Program-made: the position numbers and the translations under genes | Part shown: positions 1-8,885 of the stretch, one piece after another | How positions within the stretch are numbered: the stretch's first letter is position 1 | How the letters are laid out: each line of letters opens with the position of its first letter | Assembly: GCF_002196705.1 (NCBI RefSeq) | Contig: NZ_NADJ01000037.1 | Coordinates: forward strand, 1 to 64,000 | DNA from: Desulfosporosinus sp. FKB | GTDB lineage: Bacteria > Bacillota > Desulfitobacteriia > Desulfitobacteriales > Desulfitobacteriaceae | Direction: 5' to 3' | DNA: 64,000 bases | The notes under the pieces: model-generated | Databases searched by the model: none | Told to the model about the DNA's origin: nothing | What the model saw: the letters and a program-made list of their open reading frames with translations, nothing else

Positions 1-9
1 TCACCTGGA

Positions 10-77
10 TGACCTCCGTTATTTTTGATTGGATTCTGTTGGCCAACAGTCCGTCCTTTCAAAGATTAACGTGAGGT
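10..77 (-). promoter_or_regulatory. Possible RBS-sequestering hairpin of an off-window gene
   Basis: On the minus strand the arms GACCTCACGTTA and TAACGGAGGTC can pair. The second arm contains GGAGGT, which would be the ribosome binding site of a gene starting at a GTG at about position 4 and running off the left edge. It follows the second cobalamin riboswitch, so a translational expression platform is a natural reading. The start codon and the gene itself cannot be verified because the window ends there. Confidence 0.4.
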
Positions 78-135
78 CGTCTTTTTTTCAAAGGTCATTT
101 TTTGTTACTTACAGGAATGCTCCTCGTAAATTTTG

Positions 136-242
136 TTACAAATAGACTCCTGGTCATCAGGTTTACGACAGTGGCAGACCGTACGGGACTTGAACCCGTC
201 CCTTATTTTTCCTCGCAGCACCAGAACGTATTATATCTTGTG
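136..242 (-). promoter_or_regulatory. Cobalamin riboswitch (second copy), downstream of purF
   Basis: The minus strand shows the cobalamin riboswitch core: TGGTGC, then AAGGGAC, GGGTTCAAGTCCCGT, ACGGTCTGCCACTGT (the B12 box), and later GACCAGGAGTC. The order and spacing match the clear copy at 1793-1946. The GGGTTCAAGTCCC part can be mistaken for a tRNA T-arm, but no acceptor, D or anticodon arm accompanies it. It begins 24 nt after the purF stop and points left, so it should control a gene beyond position 1. Confidence 0.75.
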
Positions 243-265
243 CTTAGAAACAGCCTTTTTCTTTC

Positions 266-1666
266 CTAACCAGTTTCCTGCTCAAAAACAGGAACACGAT
301 AAACCCCATCAAAACACGCTGTGCAAAACTCTTTAGGCCGCTGCAAAACTTGAAGCATTCCTTTTAAGCTCAGGTAATGAAGGCTGTCCGAGCCGACATA
401 AAGCCTAATTTCTTCAAGAGTCCGGTGCGCAGCTACAAGCTCATCAGATGAAGGAATATCTATGCCATAAAAACACGGAAAGCTTAAGGGAGGAGAAGCC
501 ACCAGAAGATGTACCTCTTTTGCGCCTGCTTCTCTGAGCATTTGGACAATTTGACGGCTGGTGGTTCCCCGGACAAGAGAATCGTCCACTACCACTACCC
601 GTTGCCCTTGAATTATATCGCCAATGACATTAAATTTTATCCTGACAGCCAGTTCCCGGTTCTTCTGCCCAGGCTTGATAAAAGTCCTCCCCATGTATCT
701 GTTTCTGATTAAACCTTCTCGAAAGGGTAGATCACGTTGTTCAGCGTATCCCATTGCCACAGCCGTACCAGACTCGGGAATAGAAATTACCACGTCCCCA
801 TCAACTTGATGCTCTTTAGCCAGTTCCTTGCCAAAATCTCTACGAACTGAATTTACTGTTCTGCCGTCAATCACACTATCTGAACGTGTAAAGTAAATGT
901 ATTCAAAAATACATAGGCATCTACGCCGTCCTGAACAGTTTTGGATGTAATTAACTCCATCTTCATTGATAATCACGCCCTCACCAGGATTAATTTCCCT
1001 AACCACTTCACCACCCGCAGCCCCAATTGCACACGTTTCTGAAGCTAATATATAACCAGATTCGGATCCTTTCAGTTTTCCTAAACATAATGGCCGCATT
1101 CCGAAAGGATCTCGCAAGCCAATAAGACTGTTTTCTGTCATCATTACCAACGAATAAGAACCCGATATTTCATTCAGATAGAGTTCGAGAAGTTTCTGAA
1201 GAGAGAGATTCCTGTAATGGGAGATAAATCTCAAGAAAATTTCACTATCTGAGTTTATTGATCCGGAAATCTTTGTTAGAGTAAACTTCTTTTCCAGTTT
1301 ATGGACATTGGTTATATTTCCATTATGGGCCACTGCTATACTGCCCTTGTCATCCGTATATACCAAAGGCTGAGCATTTGCTTCCGAACTGTCGCCACTA
1401 GTCGAATACCTTACATGTCCTATGGCTACATTTCCCTTTAATTTAGATAATAGATCTCTACTAAAAACTTCCGTAACTAACCCCATTTTCTTGTGTACTT
1501 GAATTTTCAGCTCGTCCGAAACTGCCATACCGGCGCTTTCCTCTCCCCTATGTTGCAGCGCATTGAGACCAAGGTACACTTTTAGGGCAACACTATCACC
1601 TGGTGCATAGATGCCAAATACACCGCATTCATCACGTGGTTTATCATAAAATTCCCAAGGGCACAT
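266..1666 (-). CDS. purF: Amidophosphoribosyltransferase (PurF)
   Basis: Glutamine PRPP amidotransferase, the first committed step of purine synthesis: it makes phosphoribosylamine, which leads to AIR and then purines, thiamine and anaerobic benzimidazole. The 466-residue length is normal. Residues 1-13 look like the usual propeptide, with Cys14 in DECGVFG as the N-terminal nucleophile. The glutaminase domain contains QHRGEESAG; the PRPP loop reads VVVVDDSLVRGTTS. Cysteines in CSGRRRC, FPCFYG and FCTAC fit the 4Fe-4S cluster of the Bacillus-type enzyme. The start has AAGGAGG about 8 nt upstream. No other pur gene is adjacent. Instead a cobalamin riboswitch with a terminator precedes it and a second riboswitch follows, which suggests (inference) that this copy serves corrinoid lower-ligand supply rather than general purine synthesis. 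Confidence 0.93.
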   Translation of the reverse strand: MCPWEFYDKPRDECGVFGIYAPGDSVALKVYLGLNALQHRGEESAGMAVSDELKIQVHKKMGLVTEVFSRDLLSKLKGNVAIGHVRYSTSGDSSEANAQPLVYTDDKGSIAVAHNGNITNVHKLEKKFTLTKISGSINSDSEIFLRFISHYRNLSLQKLLELYLNEISGSYSLVMMTENSLIGLRDPFGMRPLCLGKLKGSESGYILASETCAIGAAGGEVVREINPGEGVIINEDGVNYIQNCSGRRRCLCIFEYIYFTRSDSVIDGRTVNSVRRDFGKELAKEHQVDGDVVISIPESGTAVAMGYAEQRDLPFREGLIRNRYMGRTFIKPGQKNRELAVRIKFNVIGDIIQGQRVVVVDDSLVRGTTSRQIVQMLREAGAKEVHLLVASPPLSFPCFYGIDIPSSDELVAAHRTLEEIRLYVGSDSLHYLSLKGMLQVLQRPKEFCTACFDGVYRVPVFEQETG

Positions 1667-1707
1667 TTTCCCTTCCTCCTTAGAAATTGATAACGTTAAT
1701 TCTTAAA

Positions 1708-1746
1708 ACAAAAAAATCCGCAACTCATTAAGAGCGCGGATTTTTC
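1708..1746 (-). terminator. Intrinsic terminator in the purF leader
   Basis: The minus strand has AAAAATCCGC, a short loop and GCGGATTTTTTT, a stem followed by a T run. It lies between the cobalamin riboswitch and the purF RBS. Another small hairpin (ATCGACTT/AAGTCGAT, 1763-1785) lies between riboswitch and terminator and could be part of the switching structure. This fits transcriptional OFF control of purF by cobalamin. Confidence 0.75.
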
Positions 1747-1792
1747 CATCATCCTCACCAAAATCGACTTAAACACGAAGTCGATGCTAAGT

Positions 1793-1946
1793 ATTTTACA
1801 GGCAGGTCTCCTGACTCAGGTTCATAGCTTCCTTGCCTCCTTCCTCCTTACAGAGTGGTCATGGCAATAGCTCCCCTTTACAGTGGCGGGTCCGTCCGGG
1901 ACTTACACCCGGTTCCCTATTCTCCCTTATCGGGCACCTGTAAAAT
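1793..1946 (-). promoter_or_regulatory. Cobalamin riboswitch upstream of purF
   Basis: Closing arms ATTTTACAGG / CCTGTAAAAT pair over about 150 nt. On the minus strand the order is AGGTGCC, ATAGGGAACCGGGTG, AAGTCCCGGACGG, CCCGCCACTGT (B12 box), then AGTCAGGAGACCTGCC. These are the canonical conserved blocks. The next gene in the same direction is purF, reached through a terminator, so this is a complete riboswitch unit. Confidence 0.93.
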
Positions 1947-1951
1947 TCTGT

Positions 1952-2410
1952 TTAATTACGACCAATACTACTTAAGAAAATAGAATATGTCAAGTATAAT
2001 TTTCGCCTGTTATTAAAGTTCTTGAACTTATCAAAAAGCATGCTCAAACTGGCATGAATAATCATCTTAAACTCGTTATCTTTTACAAATTCTAAAAGAG
2101 TTTTAGTACTAATCATTGAATCGTATCTGAAAACCAAACCTGTCCATATTGAATAAGCTTCACCTAATGAAATTTTATTTTGATTTTCTTCAAAATCTTT
2201 ACTTAAACCCAATATATTACAGAGGTGAAATTTAAAAGGATGGCAGATCCCGCAGGCTGCGTCAAGGACGACATGATCATCGTTTACAAATGAACTTGCC
2301 CATGCGTACTCATACGTCCTACTCCACCAAATCTCCGGCAGTTCAAGGATTACCTTTTTCAGTTGGGGATCATCAAAGGTAATAAAACGCGAAGTCTTTA
2401 TTTCATTCAA
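1952..2410 (-). CDS. Possible truncated SAM-dependent methyltransferase
   Basis: A 152-residue protein whose DHVVLDAACGICHPFKFHL stretch resembles methyltransferase motif I (hydrophobic-D-x-x-C/G-G). The part after it does not show motifs II-IV clearly, and the length is short for a Rossmann methyltransferase, so it may be a truncated or degenerate enzyme. The start has AAGGATGTGAG upstream. It ends 6 nt before the cobalamin riboswitch and runs in the same direction, but the riboswitch and terminator separate it from purF. Substrate unknown. Confidence 0.5.
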   Translation of the reverse strand: MNEIKTSRFITFDDPQLKKVILELPEIWWSRTYEYAWASSFVNDDHVVLDAACGICHPFKFHLCNILGLSKDFEENQNKISLGEAYSIWTGLVFRYDSMISTKTLLEFVKDNEFKMIIHASLSMLFDKFKNFNNRRKLYLTYSIFLSSIGRN

Positions 2411-2548
2411 AAGCTCACATCCTTATAAATTTATTCAATCAACTATATTACTTATCAATGCATGATATGTCGCTTGAATATAAGACGTTTTCCAATCACC
2501 AAGAGGATAAACATCGTTTAACCAAGACTAAGATCAAGGAGAACCGAC

Positions 2549-2959
2549 ATGAACACAAAATTATCCTCGGAATTAAATGTTACAAATAATTGTGTCAATA
2601 GTAGTGAAGAAGAAAAAAAACGCGCAAATAACGCGCGACAATTTACTGCAGATATGTTTGAAATAGTAAAGATCTTAAATAATCAAGGGCATAAAGCTTT
2701 AATTCTTTATCTTATACCTGAACAAGAGAAGCCCAAGCAAAATTTGATCCGACTCTTAAGGGATATGGCTGCCCAAAACTTTTTATGTTTTGTTTGTTGT
2801 CATTCTTTAGATCAAAATAGTTTGAATAGGATTGAAACTTTGGGGCAAAACCTGTTTCTTGTTGAACAAGGGCTTTGTTGGGTTGCCAGGATGTGGCATG
2901 GAATCTGTGCCCCTAAACAACATACTATAGCAGTTGTAAAGAACCGCAATTGGATATAA
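2549..2959 (+). CDS. Hypothetical protein, 136 aa
   Basis: Unrecognised. A good RBS (AAGGAG) lies 8 nt before the ATG. The first 30 residues are polar (Asn/Ser/Glu/Lys rich), followed by a mixed alpha/beta-like stretch with KALILYLIPEQ and a Cys pair in FVCCHS. No signal peptide or membrane segment. It is divergent from the upstream methyltransferase-like gene and has no operon partner. Confidence 0.5.
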   Translation: MNTKLSSELNVTNNCVNSSEEEKKRANNARQFTADMFEIVKILNNQGHKALILYLIPEQEKPKQNLIRLLRDMAAQNFLCFVCCHSLDQNSLNRIETLGQNLFLVEQGLCWVARMWHGICAPKQHTIAVVKNRNWI

Positions 2960-3122
2960 TGAAATTACGAAGGAGGACGTACCTTACTTTTTCTCTAACA
3001 CCTCAAAGCTCCCGACGTGGCGGTTGAAATGTGCATCTCAACATATCATGCTAATTCCACTTTTATCCTTTATTTCATTCAATATGAACACAAAAAAGAG
3101 AGTCCAAAAGCGCTCCTTTAAT

Positions 3123-3343
3123 TCACCACCAGTCCAGCTCCGTTAAGAACTCATCGAGTACTTCTACAGCTTCTCCTTCTGGAACACTTTTATCATAAAT
3201 ATCCCTCGTCATAAGAACTCCGAAAGGCTTTACCTTGTCAACGATTTTCAAGATTTCTTTCAAGATATACTTCTGATCCTCCATCATGCTGAACTCGTTT
3301 ATCCATTTGCCACAAGCAGATCTGCGAGGTGCAACAGTTTCAT
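3123..3343 (-). pseudogene. Remnant of sbcD (nuclease subunit), frameshifted and truncated
   Basis: From the ATG at 3343 the minus strand reads MKLLHLADL, the standard SbcD/Mre11 N-terminus. The frame is then lost, and the following frame continues KWINEFSMMEDQKYILKEIL, VDKVKP and IYDKSVP, as in SbcD residues about 15-60, to a stop at 3123. The metallophosphatase motifs are degraded (MTRDIYDKS where GDIYDKS is expected). Only the first sixth of the gene remains, and no sbcC is present. Confidence 0.8.
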
Positions 3344-3450
3344 GGAATTCCTCCCTGCTTTTAAAGGTAGTTTAGGATTTCAAGCCCCAAAAAGTAATCT
3401 GAATTACCTGATTGCTCCATTGAATGATGTTTTTATCTAGATGAATCATC

Positions 3451-3918
3451 TCAGATAAATTTAGCCCTTCCGTATTTATACTGTTTGATATCGCCAATGA
3501 GCGTCGCGATTTCGCTTTCGTATTCCTCCAAGTTTGCTTCCTTAAATTTATAACTGGAACAAAAGCTTTTTGCCGCTAAACAGAAGTCTTCCTCACAATA
3601 GAAAAAAGAAAAATACGAGATATTCTCAGTCCACTTTTCAATATCTTTATGTATTTTGATTTTGTATTGTAGATAAAAGTTCAAAATAAAGTCTTTGCTT
3701 TTAGGGTATCTATTTTGGATTTCTTCCCCAAGCTTGTCCATAGTATGTTTTAGCTTAATTATTTCAGCATCGCATGTCTCCATAGTTAGATATTCGTTAA
3801 AGTAAGACATCACGTATTTCATGACAGCAGCCATGTTTTCCGACTGCTTTAAGGAATCGAATTCATCCAGTTTGTCGGTTTTTTTCAATTCAGCAATATA
3901 CTCATCAATCGTTAGCAT
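3451..3918 (-). CDS. Hypothetical protein, 155 aa
   Basis: Unrecognised, mostly helical-looking protein rich in Glu, Lys, Tyr and Phe, beginning MLTIDEYIAELKKTDKLDEF, with several cysteines in the second half (YCEEDFC, SFCSSY). The start is supported by GGAAGTGAG upstream. No membrane segment or signal peptide. It lies between the sbcD remnant and the terminator of the acyl-CoA operon, a region that looks like a genomic scar, so it may be an accessory gene. Confidence 0.55.
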   Translation of the reverse strand: MLTIDEYIAELKKTDKLDEFDSLKQSENMAAVMKYVMSYFNEYLTMETCDAEIIKLKHTMDKLGEEIQNRYPKSKDFILNFYLQYKIKIHKDIEKWTENISYFSFFYCEEDFCLAAKSFCSSYKFKEANLEEYESEIATLIGDIKQYKYGRAKFI

Positions 3919-4009
3919 GTTCTCACTTCCTTAGAATTAATAAGATTAACCTTATAACCATCGGGACCTATGCAATAACCATATTAATTTAATTCACAGA
4001 CAGTAGCGA

Positions 4010-4050
4010 AAAAAACAAAAGCCGATTTTCTATCGGAAAATCGACTTTGC
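4010..4050 (-). terminator. Intrinsic terminator of the acyl-CoA operon
   Basis: Minus-strand stem AAGTCGATTTTC / GAAAATCGGCTT followed by TTGTTTTTTTC. It lies about 220 nt beyond the last gene (acyl-CoA dehydrogenase). The stretch 4051-4269 holds no other feature I can see. Confidence 0.75.
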
Positions 4051-4269
4051 TTAGAGTTGGTACAAAGTCAAATACAGGGCTTAAGGGTGCAGTTAAGCCA
4101 ATATTTGGAACGGTACCTGCAAGGTAATATAGTAATGAGGGTAAAATCATTTGTCGATAAGTAGACTAGTTATTGGTAAACAGAAAAAGGTTATAGGCAT
4201 GAAGAAGAGTCATAGGAAGAAGGGGATTGATGGAATAGTGGCTGTTAACTAACCGACTTTTGCCAGTAC

Positions 4270-6105
4270 TTAGTATTCATAGATCTCAATTGGGGCATCA
4301 ATAGCCGAAGTATCGCCGTCCATAACTATTTCCGCTACAGCCCAAACGTTGGGAACGACGTTGCGCAGGTAGTATCTGGCACTAGCGACTTTACCGGAGT
4401 AGAAGTTATAATCAAAGTGACTTGGTCCGATTTCCTGAGCTTTTTTATCTGCCAAAACAGCCTGATCAAGAAGCAGACGACCGCTATATAATTGGGCTGT
4501 AGCAGTCAGGATGCGGTGGGAATAAAGAGGAACCATACTCATGTTGCTTTGGCTGGCTTCAGTGAGAGACTTAAGCATCTCTTGATAAGCCTTTAGAGCC
4601 TTGCCCAAATTGGCAAATTCTTTGCTTAAGCTTTCATGACCCTTATTAGCTTCATAGAAATCAACCATTTCCTGAACCCAAGCGCTGAAGACGGAGCCGC
4701 CTTTCATTTTCATCTTGCGGCCAAGTAAGTCTAAGGATTGGATATAGTTTGTGCCTTCCCAAATGGAGTAAATCTTCATGTCTCGAGCAATTTGAGATAC
4801 AGGATACTCTTCGCAGAAGCCATAGCCGCCATAGGATTGGATTGCTTCGCCAATAAGCCACCATCCTTCATCAGAAGGATATGCTTTACAAAGTGGGGTG
4901 GTAATTTCAATCAGATCGCTGGCTGCTTGCCTTACTGCAGGATCGGGATCACGGTGCCGTTGGTCAAAGGCCAGATAAACCCGGTACATCATAGCCCGCA
5001 TGGCGTCGATGTAAGCTTTACCCATCATCAGTGTGCGTTTGATGTCTTCGTGATTGATAATTGCTACCCGGCCCGCTTTAGGATTGGTCAGCAAGCGGCC
5101 CTGAACTCTTTCTTTGGCATTATCCCTGGCGTTGGCAAAGGCGTTAGCGATGCAGGACAGAGCCATATGACCTGTTTCCATGCGAGCCAAGTTCATCATT
5201 TGGAACATTTGAGCCATACCTTCGCCCTTGCCGTTATTTTCCCGCGGGTCGATACCCAGCAGCCAGCCGCGGCACTTACCGTTCTCCCCGGCGGATAAAG
5301 CGGCAGTGACTGAACCGTGGAGCCCCATTTTATGCTCTACGCCTGTGGTGATGAAATCGTTGTCCTCCAAACTGCCGTCTTCGTTAACCCACAGCTTAGG
5401 AACTACGAACAGAGAAATGCCGCCGGTGCCCGGTTTGGCACCTTCGATACGCGCCAGGAAGAGATGGATAATATTTTCCGAAAAGTCATTATCCCCACCA
5501 GTTATGAAAAGTTTATTGCCAACAATGTTAAAAACTCGAGGGTTATCGGTTGGATAAGCTTTGGATGTGATATCCCCGACATCTGAACCGGCACCGGGTT
5601 CGGTGAGGCACATGGTTCCGGCCCAAGTTCCGTTCATCATTTTAGGAAGAAACATTTGCTTTAATTTTTCATCGCCATAGGATTGAATCAGATTGGCCGA
5701 TCCGGTAGTCAGCATAACGTAGGGCATAAAAGCTGGATTAGCTGCACAAATCATTTCCCAAACAGCTGCATTGATCATTTCCGGCATAACCATGGCATCG
5801 GGGGAGTCATCAATATTGCTGGTGCCCCAGCCCTCTTCCTGCAGCTTGCGGAAAAGGGCCCCATAGCTCGGCGGAGTGGTAACCATGCCGTCAGCATAGG
5901 TTACTGGGTGAGTCTCGTTTTCATCGTTAGTCGGTTCAATCACTATCTTGCACATTTTTAAGATGGGTTCGAGGACTGATTTTACATCATCTCTGGAATA
6001 ATAATCAGCAAACTGCGGGTAGTTAAAAACTCCTTCCGTCGGAAGCCACTCTTGGATTATAAATTCAAAATCCCGAATATTATTAATGGCAAAATTAGAA
6101 GCCAT
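4270..6105 (-). CDS. Acyl-CoA dehydrogenase, large (about 611 aa) type
   Basis: FAD-dependent acyl-CoA dehydrogenase, alpha,beta-oxidation of an acyl-CoA or the reverse. FAD/substrate motifs are visible: CLTEPGAGSDVG in the middle domain and QSYGGYGFCEEYPVSQIARD plus YSIWEGTN with the expected catalytic Glu. The roughly 130-residue extension after that is typical of the 600-residue subfamily (which includes DmdC-type enzymes), not the 380-residue short-chain type. I place the start at 6105 (MASNFAIN), because GGAGG lies 9 nt before it; an ATG 21 nt upstream lacks one. It is last in the operon hbd-crt-CoA transferase-thiolase-acd. No electron-transfer flavoprotein genes are in the window, so its electron partner is elsewhere. 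Substrate not assignable. Confidence 0.88.
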   Translation of the reverse strand: MASNFAINNIRDFEFIIQEWLPTEGVFNYPQFADYYSRDDVKSVLEPILKMCKIVIEPTNDENETHPVTYADGMVTTPPSYGALFRKLQEEGWGTSNIDDSPDAMVMPEMINAAVWEMICAANPAFMPYVMLTTGSANLIQSYGDEKLKQMFLPKMMNGTWAGTMCLTEPGAGSDVGDITSKAYPTDNPRVFNIVGNKLFITGGDNDFSENIIHLFLARIEGAKPGTGGISLFVVPKLWVNEDGSLEDNDFITTGVEHKMGLHGSVTAALSAGENGKCRGWLLGIDPRENNGKGEGMAQMFQMMNLARMETGHMALSCIANAFANARDNAKERVQGRLLTNPKAGRVAIINHEDIKRTLMMGKAYIDAMRAMMYRVYLAFDQRHRDPDPAVRQAASDLIEITTPLCKAYPSDEGWWLIGEAIQSYGGYGFCEEYPVSQIARDMKIYSIWEGTNYIQSLDLLGRKMKMKGGSVFSAWVQEMVDFYEANKGHESLSKEFANLGKALKAYQEMLKSLTEASQSNMSMVPLYSHRILTATAQLYSGRLLLDQAVLADKKAQEIGPSHFDYNFYSGKVASARYYLRNVVPNVWAVAEIVMDGDTSAIDAPIEIYEY

Positions 6106-6236
6106 GTTTACGTTCCTCCACTTCAATTTATTATCGCCAATTCATTTATCTTACGTCTGATAAAGCTTGACAATGAGGCTACGATAAATCAAAAGCCATC
6201 GCCTACGCTTAATTCGGATAGAACGCTAAACTTTAG

Positions 6237-7466
6237 CTACACATCTCTTGTCCACAGGGAGGCCAAAGATGCACCGCCGCCAACGCATAGGGAAGCGCCG
6301 CCAACTGTCTTACCAAGCCGTTCCAGTTCATAATACAGGCTGACGATGATGCGCAGTCCGGTACAACCTACCGGGTGTCCCAAGGCAATTCCTGAACCAT
6401 TGTTGTTAACATTGCCATCTTGCTCGATGGTTCCTATATTCATGTCAATGCCTGATTCTTCCTTCAGTTTCCGGCCAACGCCAAGAACTTGGGCTGCGAA
6501 GGCTTCGTTGATTTCCCAGTAGTCGACATCTCCATAGTTCATACCTGCTTCGCGCAAACATCTGGGAATGGCAACCGCCGGTCCTAAACCCATAACGCGG
6601 GCTTCCACGCCTTCATCACAGATATTAATCAATTTCATCAGCGGTTTGAGTCCCAATTCTTTTGCTTTTTGCTTTGTCATTAAAACTGCGGCGGCAGCAG
6701 CATCGTTAAGACCGGAAGCATTAGCAGCAGTTACCACTCCGTCTTTTTTAAAGGCTGGTTTTAACTTAGCCATACTTTCGAGACTGGCATCCCGAATAGG
6801 ATGTTCATCTTGGGAGAAGAGGTACTCTTTCTTTCTTTCTTTAACCGGTACAGGAACAATCTCTCTATTGAAACGGCCTTCATCAATAGCCCTTACTGCT
6901 CTGCGATGGCTTATCAGGGCCAGCTGGTCACATTCTTCCCGCGTAATGCCGTACAGTTCTGCAATATTTTCAGCTGTAACGCCCATGTGGGAGCCAGCTA
7001 ATTGGCATACCAGTCCGTCAGCAAGCATGGCATCCATGAGTTTGACATCGCCCATTCTGGCTCCCCATCTGGCTGTCGGGTCAATGTAGGGGATGTTGCT
7101 CATACTTTCCGTACCCGTTACCAAGGCAATATCATATTTACCTAGTTGGAGTTTCATAGCTGCAATTTCCAAAGCTCTCATAGCTGAGGCGCAGTTTTGA
7201 TTAACCATGCAGGCGCTTGATTTAGGATCCATACCTATTTGCATGGCCACGATACGTGGCGGGCAAGAACCATTGCCATGACCTAAGCACATTCCGGCCA
7301 CGATTTCGTCCACTTGTTTCGGCTCAATTCCCGCCCGCCTAATCGCTTCGGTAGCAACTACTTTGGTCAATTCATTGGCCGGTACAGGTTTGAGAGAACC
7401 GCCATAATCCCCGATCGGTGTTCTGCAGGCACTAACCAGTACTACTTCATTAGCTTCGATTGCCAT
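6237..7466 (-). CDS. Acetyl-CoA C-acetyltransferase (thiolase)
   Basis: Thiolase II family enzyme condensing or cleaving 3-ketoacyl-CoA. The nucleophile is Cys92 in NQNCASAMRA; the C-terminal GHPVGCTG and CVGGGASLASLW supply the active-site His and second Cys. The 409-residue length is somewhat longer than the usual 390-400. The ATG at 7466 has AAGGAG 8 nt upstream. It lies 40 nt after the CoA-transferase and before acd, with hbd and crt further upstream, giving a full C4 cycle (acetoacetyl-CoA, 3-hydroxybutyryl-CoA, crotonyl-CoA, butyryl-CoA). Direction, butyrate formation or short-chain acid oxidation, cannot be told from sequence. Confidence 0.9.
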   Translation of the reverse strand: MAIEANEVVLVSACRTPIGDYGGSLKPVPANELTKVVATEAIRRAGIEPKQVDEIVAGMCLGHGNGSCPPRIVAMQIGMDPKSSACMVNQNCASAMRALEIAAMKLQLGKYDIALVTGTESMSNIPYIDPTARWGARMGDVKLMDAMLADGLVCQLAGSHMGVTAENIAELYGITREECDQLALISHRRAVRAIDEGRFNREIVPVPVKERKKEYLFSQDEHPIRDASLESMAKLKPAFKKDGVVTAANASGLNDAAAAAVLMTKQKAKELGLKPLMKLINICDEGVEARVMGLGPAVAIPRCLREAGMNYGDVDYWEINEAFAAQVLGVGRKLKEESGIDMNIGTIEQDGNVNNNGSGIALGHPVGCTGLRIIVSLYYELERLGKTVGGASLCVGGGASLASLWTRDV

Positions 7467-7509
7467 TTAAGCCATCTCCTTTTTGCTTTTCTTAAATTTG
7501 AGCGAAAGG

Positions 7510-8859
7510 CTAACTTATCTTATTTGATCTAACCCAAATTTTTTGGGCATCAGCCTCTTTGATAAGTTTTTCGCGGAAGTCAGGATGAGCAATATTTATC
7601 AAGGCTTCGGCTCTTTGCCACGTGCTTTTTCCCTTCAGCATGGCAATACCGTATTCTGTGATGACATAATAATTAATACTTCTGGGAACAGTAACAATCG
7701 ATCCAGGGGTAAGGGTTGGTTTAATGCGCGATTGGAGGTTGCCTTCTTTGTCGCGGAAGGTAGAGGATAGACAGATCAGGCCTTTCCCTCCTTTAGATTT
7801 AAACGATCCATAGATAAAGTCTAACTGACCGCCGGTTCCGGATATCTGTCGTATACCTGAGGTTTCTGAGGCAGCCTGTCCGTAAAGATCAACTTCAATC
7901 GCATTATTAATGCAAATCATGTTGTCATTTTGGCAAATTACATCCGGGTCATTGGTATAATCGACGGGATAACTTGCACAAATCGGGTTGCTATTCAGAA
8001 AATCATAGAGTTTATTGGTTCCCATGGCAAAGGTATAGACCATTTTTCCCTTGTCGAGCTGTTTGCGCAGACCCGTAATCCTTCCGGCTTCGTACATATC
8101 TACGAATGAATCGACCAGCATTTCGGTATGAACGCCTAAGTCTTTGAGGTCTGACTGGGCAATCATTGCGCCGACAACATTGGGCATAGCCCCGATTCCT
8201 AACTGCAGGCAGGCGCCATCTTCGATTTGTTCCAAGACAATTTGAGCGATCGCCTTATCTACATCGGATATAGGAGTTTTAGGAAGCTGTATAAGGGGGC
8301 GATTGTCGCCTTCTACAAAGTAGTCAATTTCGGAAACATGCAAGGTTTCTCTTGTGCCGCCTAAACATCTCGGTACAGATTCATTTATCTCGGCGACAAC
8401 TGTTTTGGCAGCATCACAGAAGGCATGAGTAATGGAATTAGAAGTGCCTACGTTCACAAAACCATGCTGATCGGGTGGAGTGACCTTGATTAAAGCAACG
8501 TCAACAGGCACCCACCCCCGATCGAAAATGCTGGGACCTTCGTGATAATTCAGCGGAATATAGTTGCATAAATTTTTATCATGAAGTTTTCTGCTGGTGC
8601 CGCTGAAATGCCAGTCATTGTAAATAAAATGTTTCCTTTCCGGATCATTTATAACGGTTTGAGGCATAAAAGGACAGGTCACTGTTCGAATGTTTACCCC
8701 TTCCAACTCACCTCTTCTTTTGGCTAAGGCGGCATCTAAAATATGTGAAGCCATCATAAATTCGCCATAATGAACAAGATCTCCGGACTTGACAACCTTG
8801 ACCGCTTCATCAGCAGAAACTAGTTTGTTCAGATATTCACTTTTATAATCCAAATTCAT
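7510..8859 (-). CDS. Acetyl-CoA hydrolase/CoA-transferase family protein
   Basis: A 449-residue member of the Cat1/4-hydroxybutyrate CoA-transferase family, moving CoA between acetyl-CoA and an acid such as butyrate or crotonate. The N-terminal half has VTPPDQHGFVNVGTSNSITH and the C-terminal half ICINNAIEVDLYGQAASE, GTGGQLDFIYGS and NYYVITEYGIAMLKG, all typical. GGAGGG directly abuts the annotated ATG, so translation may begin two codons later at TTG (8853). It sits between crotonase and thiolase, consistent with activating or releasing the C4 acid. Two decayed crotonase fragments lie just upstream. Confidence 0.85.
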   Translation of the reverse strand: MNLDYKSEYLNKLVSADEAVKVVKSGDLVHYGEFMMASHILDAALAKRRGELEGVNIRTVTCPFMPQTVINDPERKHFIYNDWHFSGTSRKLHDKNLCNYIPLNYHEGPSIFDRGWVPVDVALIKVTPPDQHGFVNVGTSNSITHAFCDAAKTVVAEINESVPRCLGGTRETLHVSEIDYFVEGDNRPLIQLPKTPISDVDKAIAQIVLEQIEDGACLQLGIGAMPNVVGAMIAQSDLKDLGVHTEMLVDSFVDMYEAGRITGLRKQLDKGKMVYTFAMGTNKLYDFLNSNPICASYPVDYTNDPDVICQNDNMICINNAIEVDLYGQAASETSGIRQISGTGGQLDFIYGSFKSKGGKGLICLSSTFRDKEGNLQSRIKPTLTPGSIVTVPRSINYYVITEYGIAMLKGKSTWQRAEALINIAHPDFREKLIKEADAQKIWVRSNKIS

Positions 8860-8885
8860 CCCTCCTTTTTAGCCTTTGTCAAATA

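Noticed and set aside
172-212. tRNA 3' end (T-arm plus CCA-like) on the minus strand
   Set aside because: The T-arm look comes from the cobalamin riboswitch core; there is no acceptor mate, D-arm or anticodon arm, and the B12 box GCCACTG follows.
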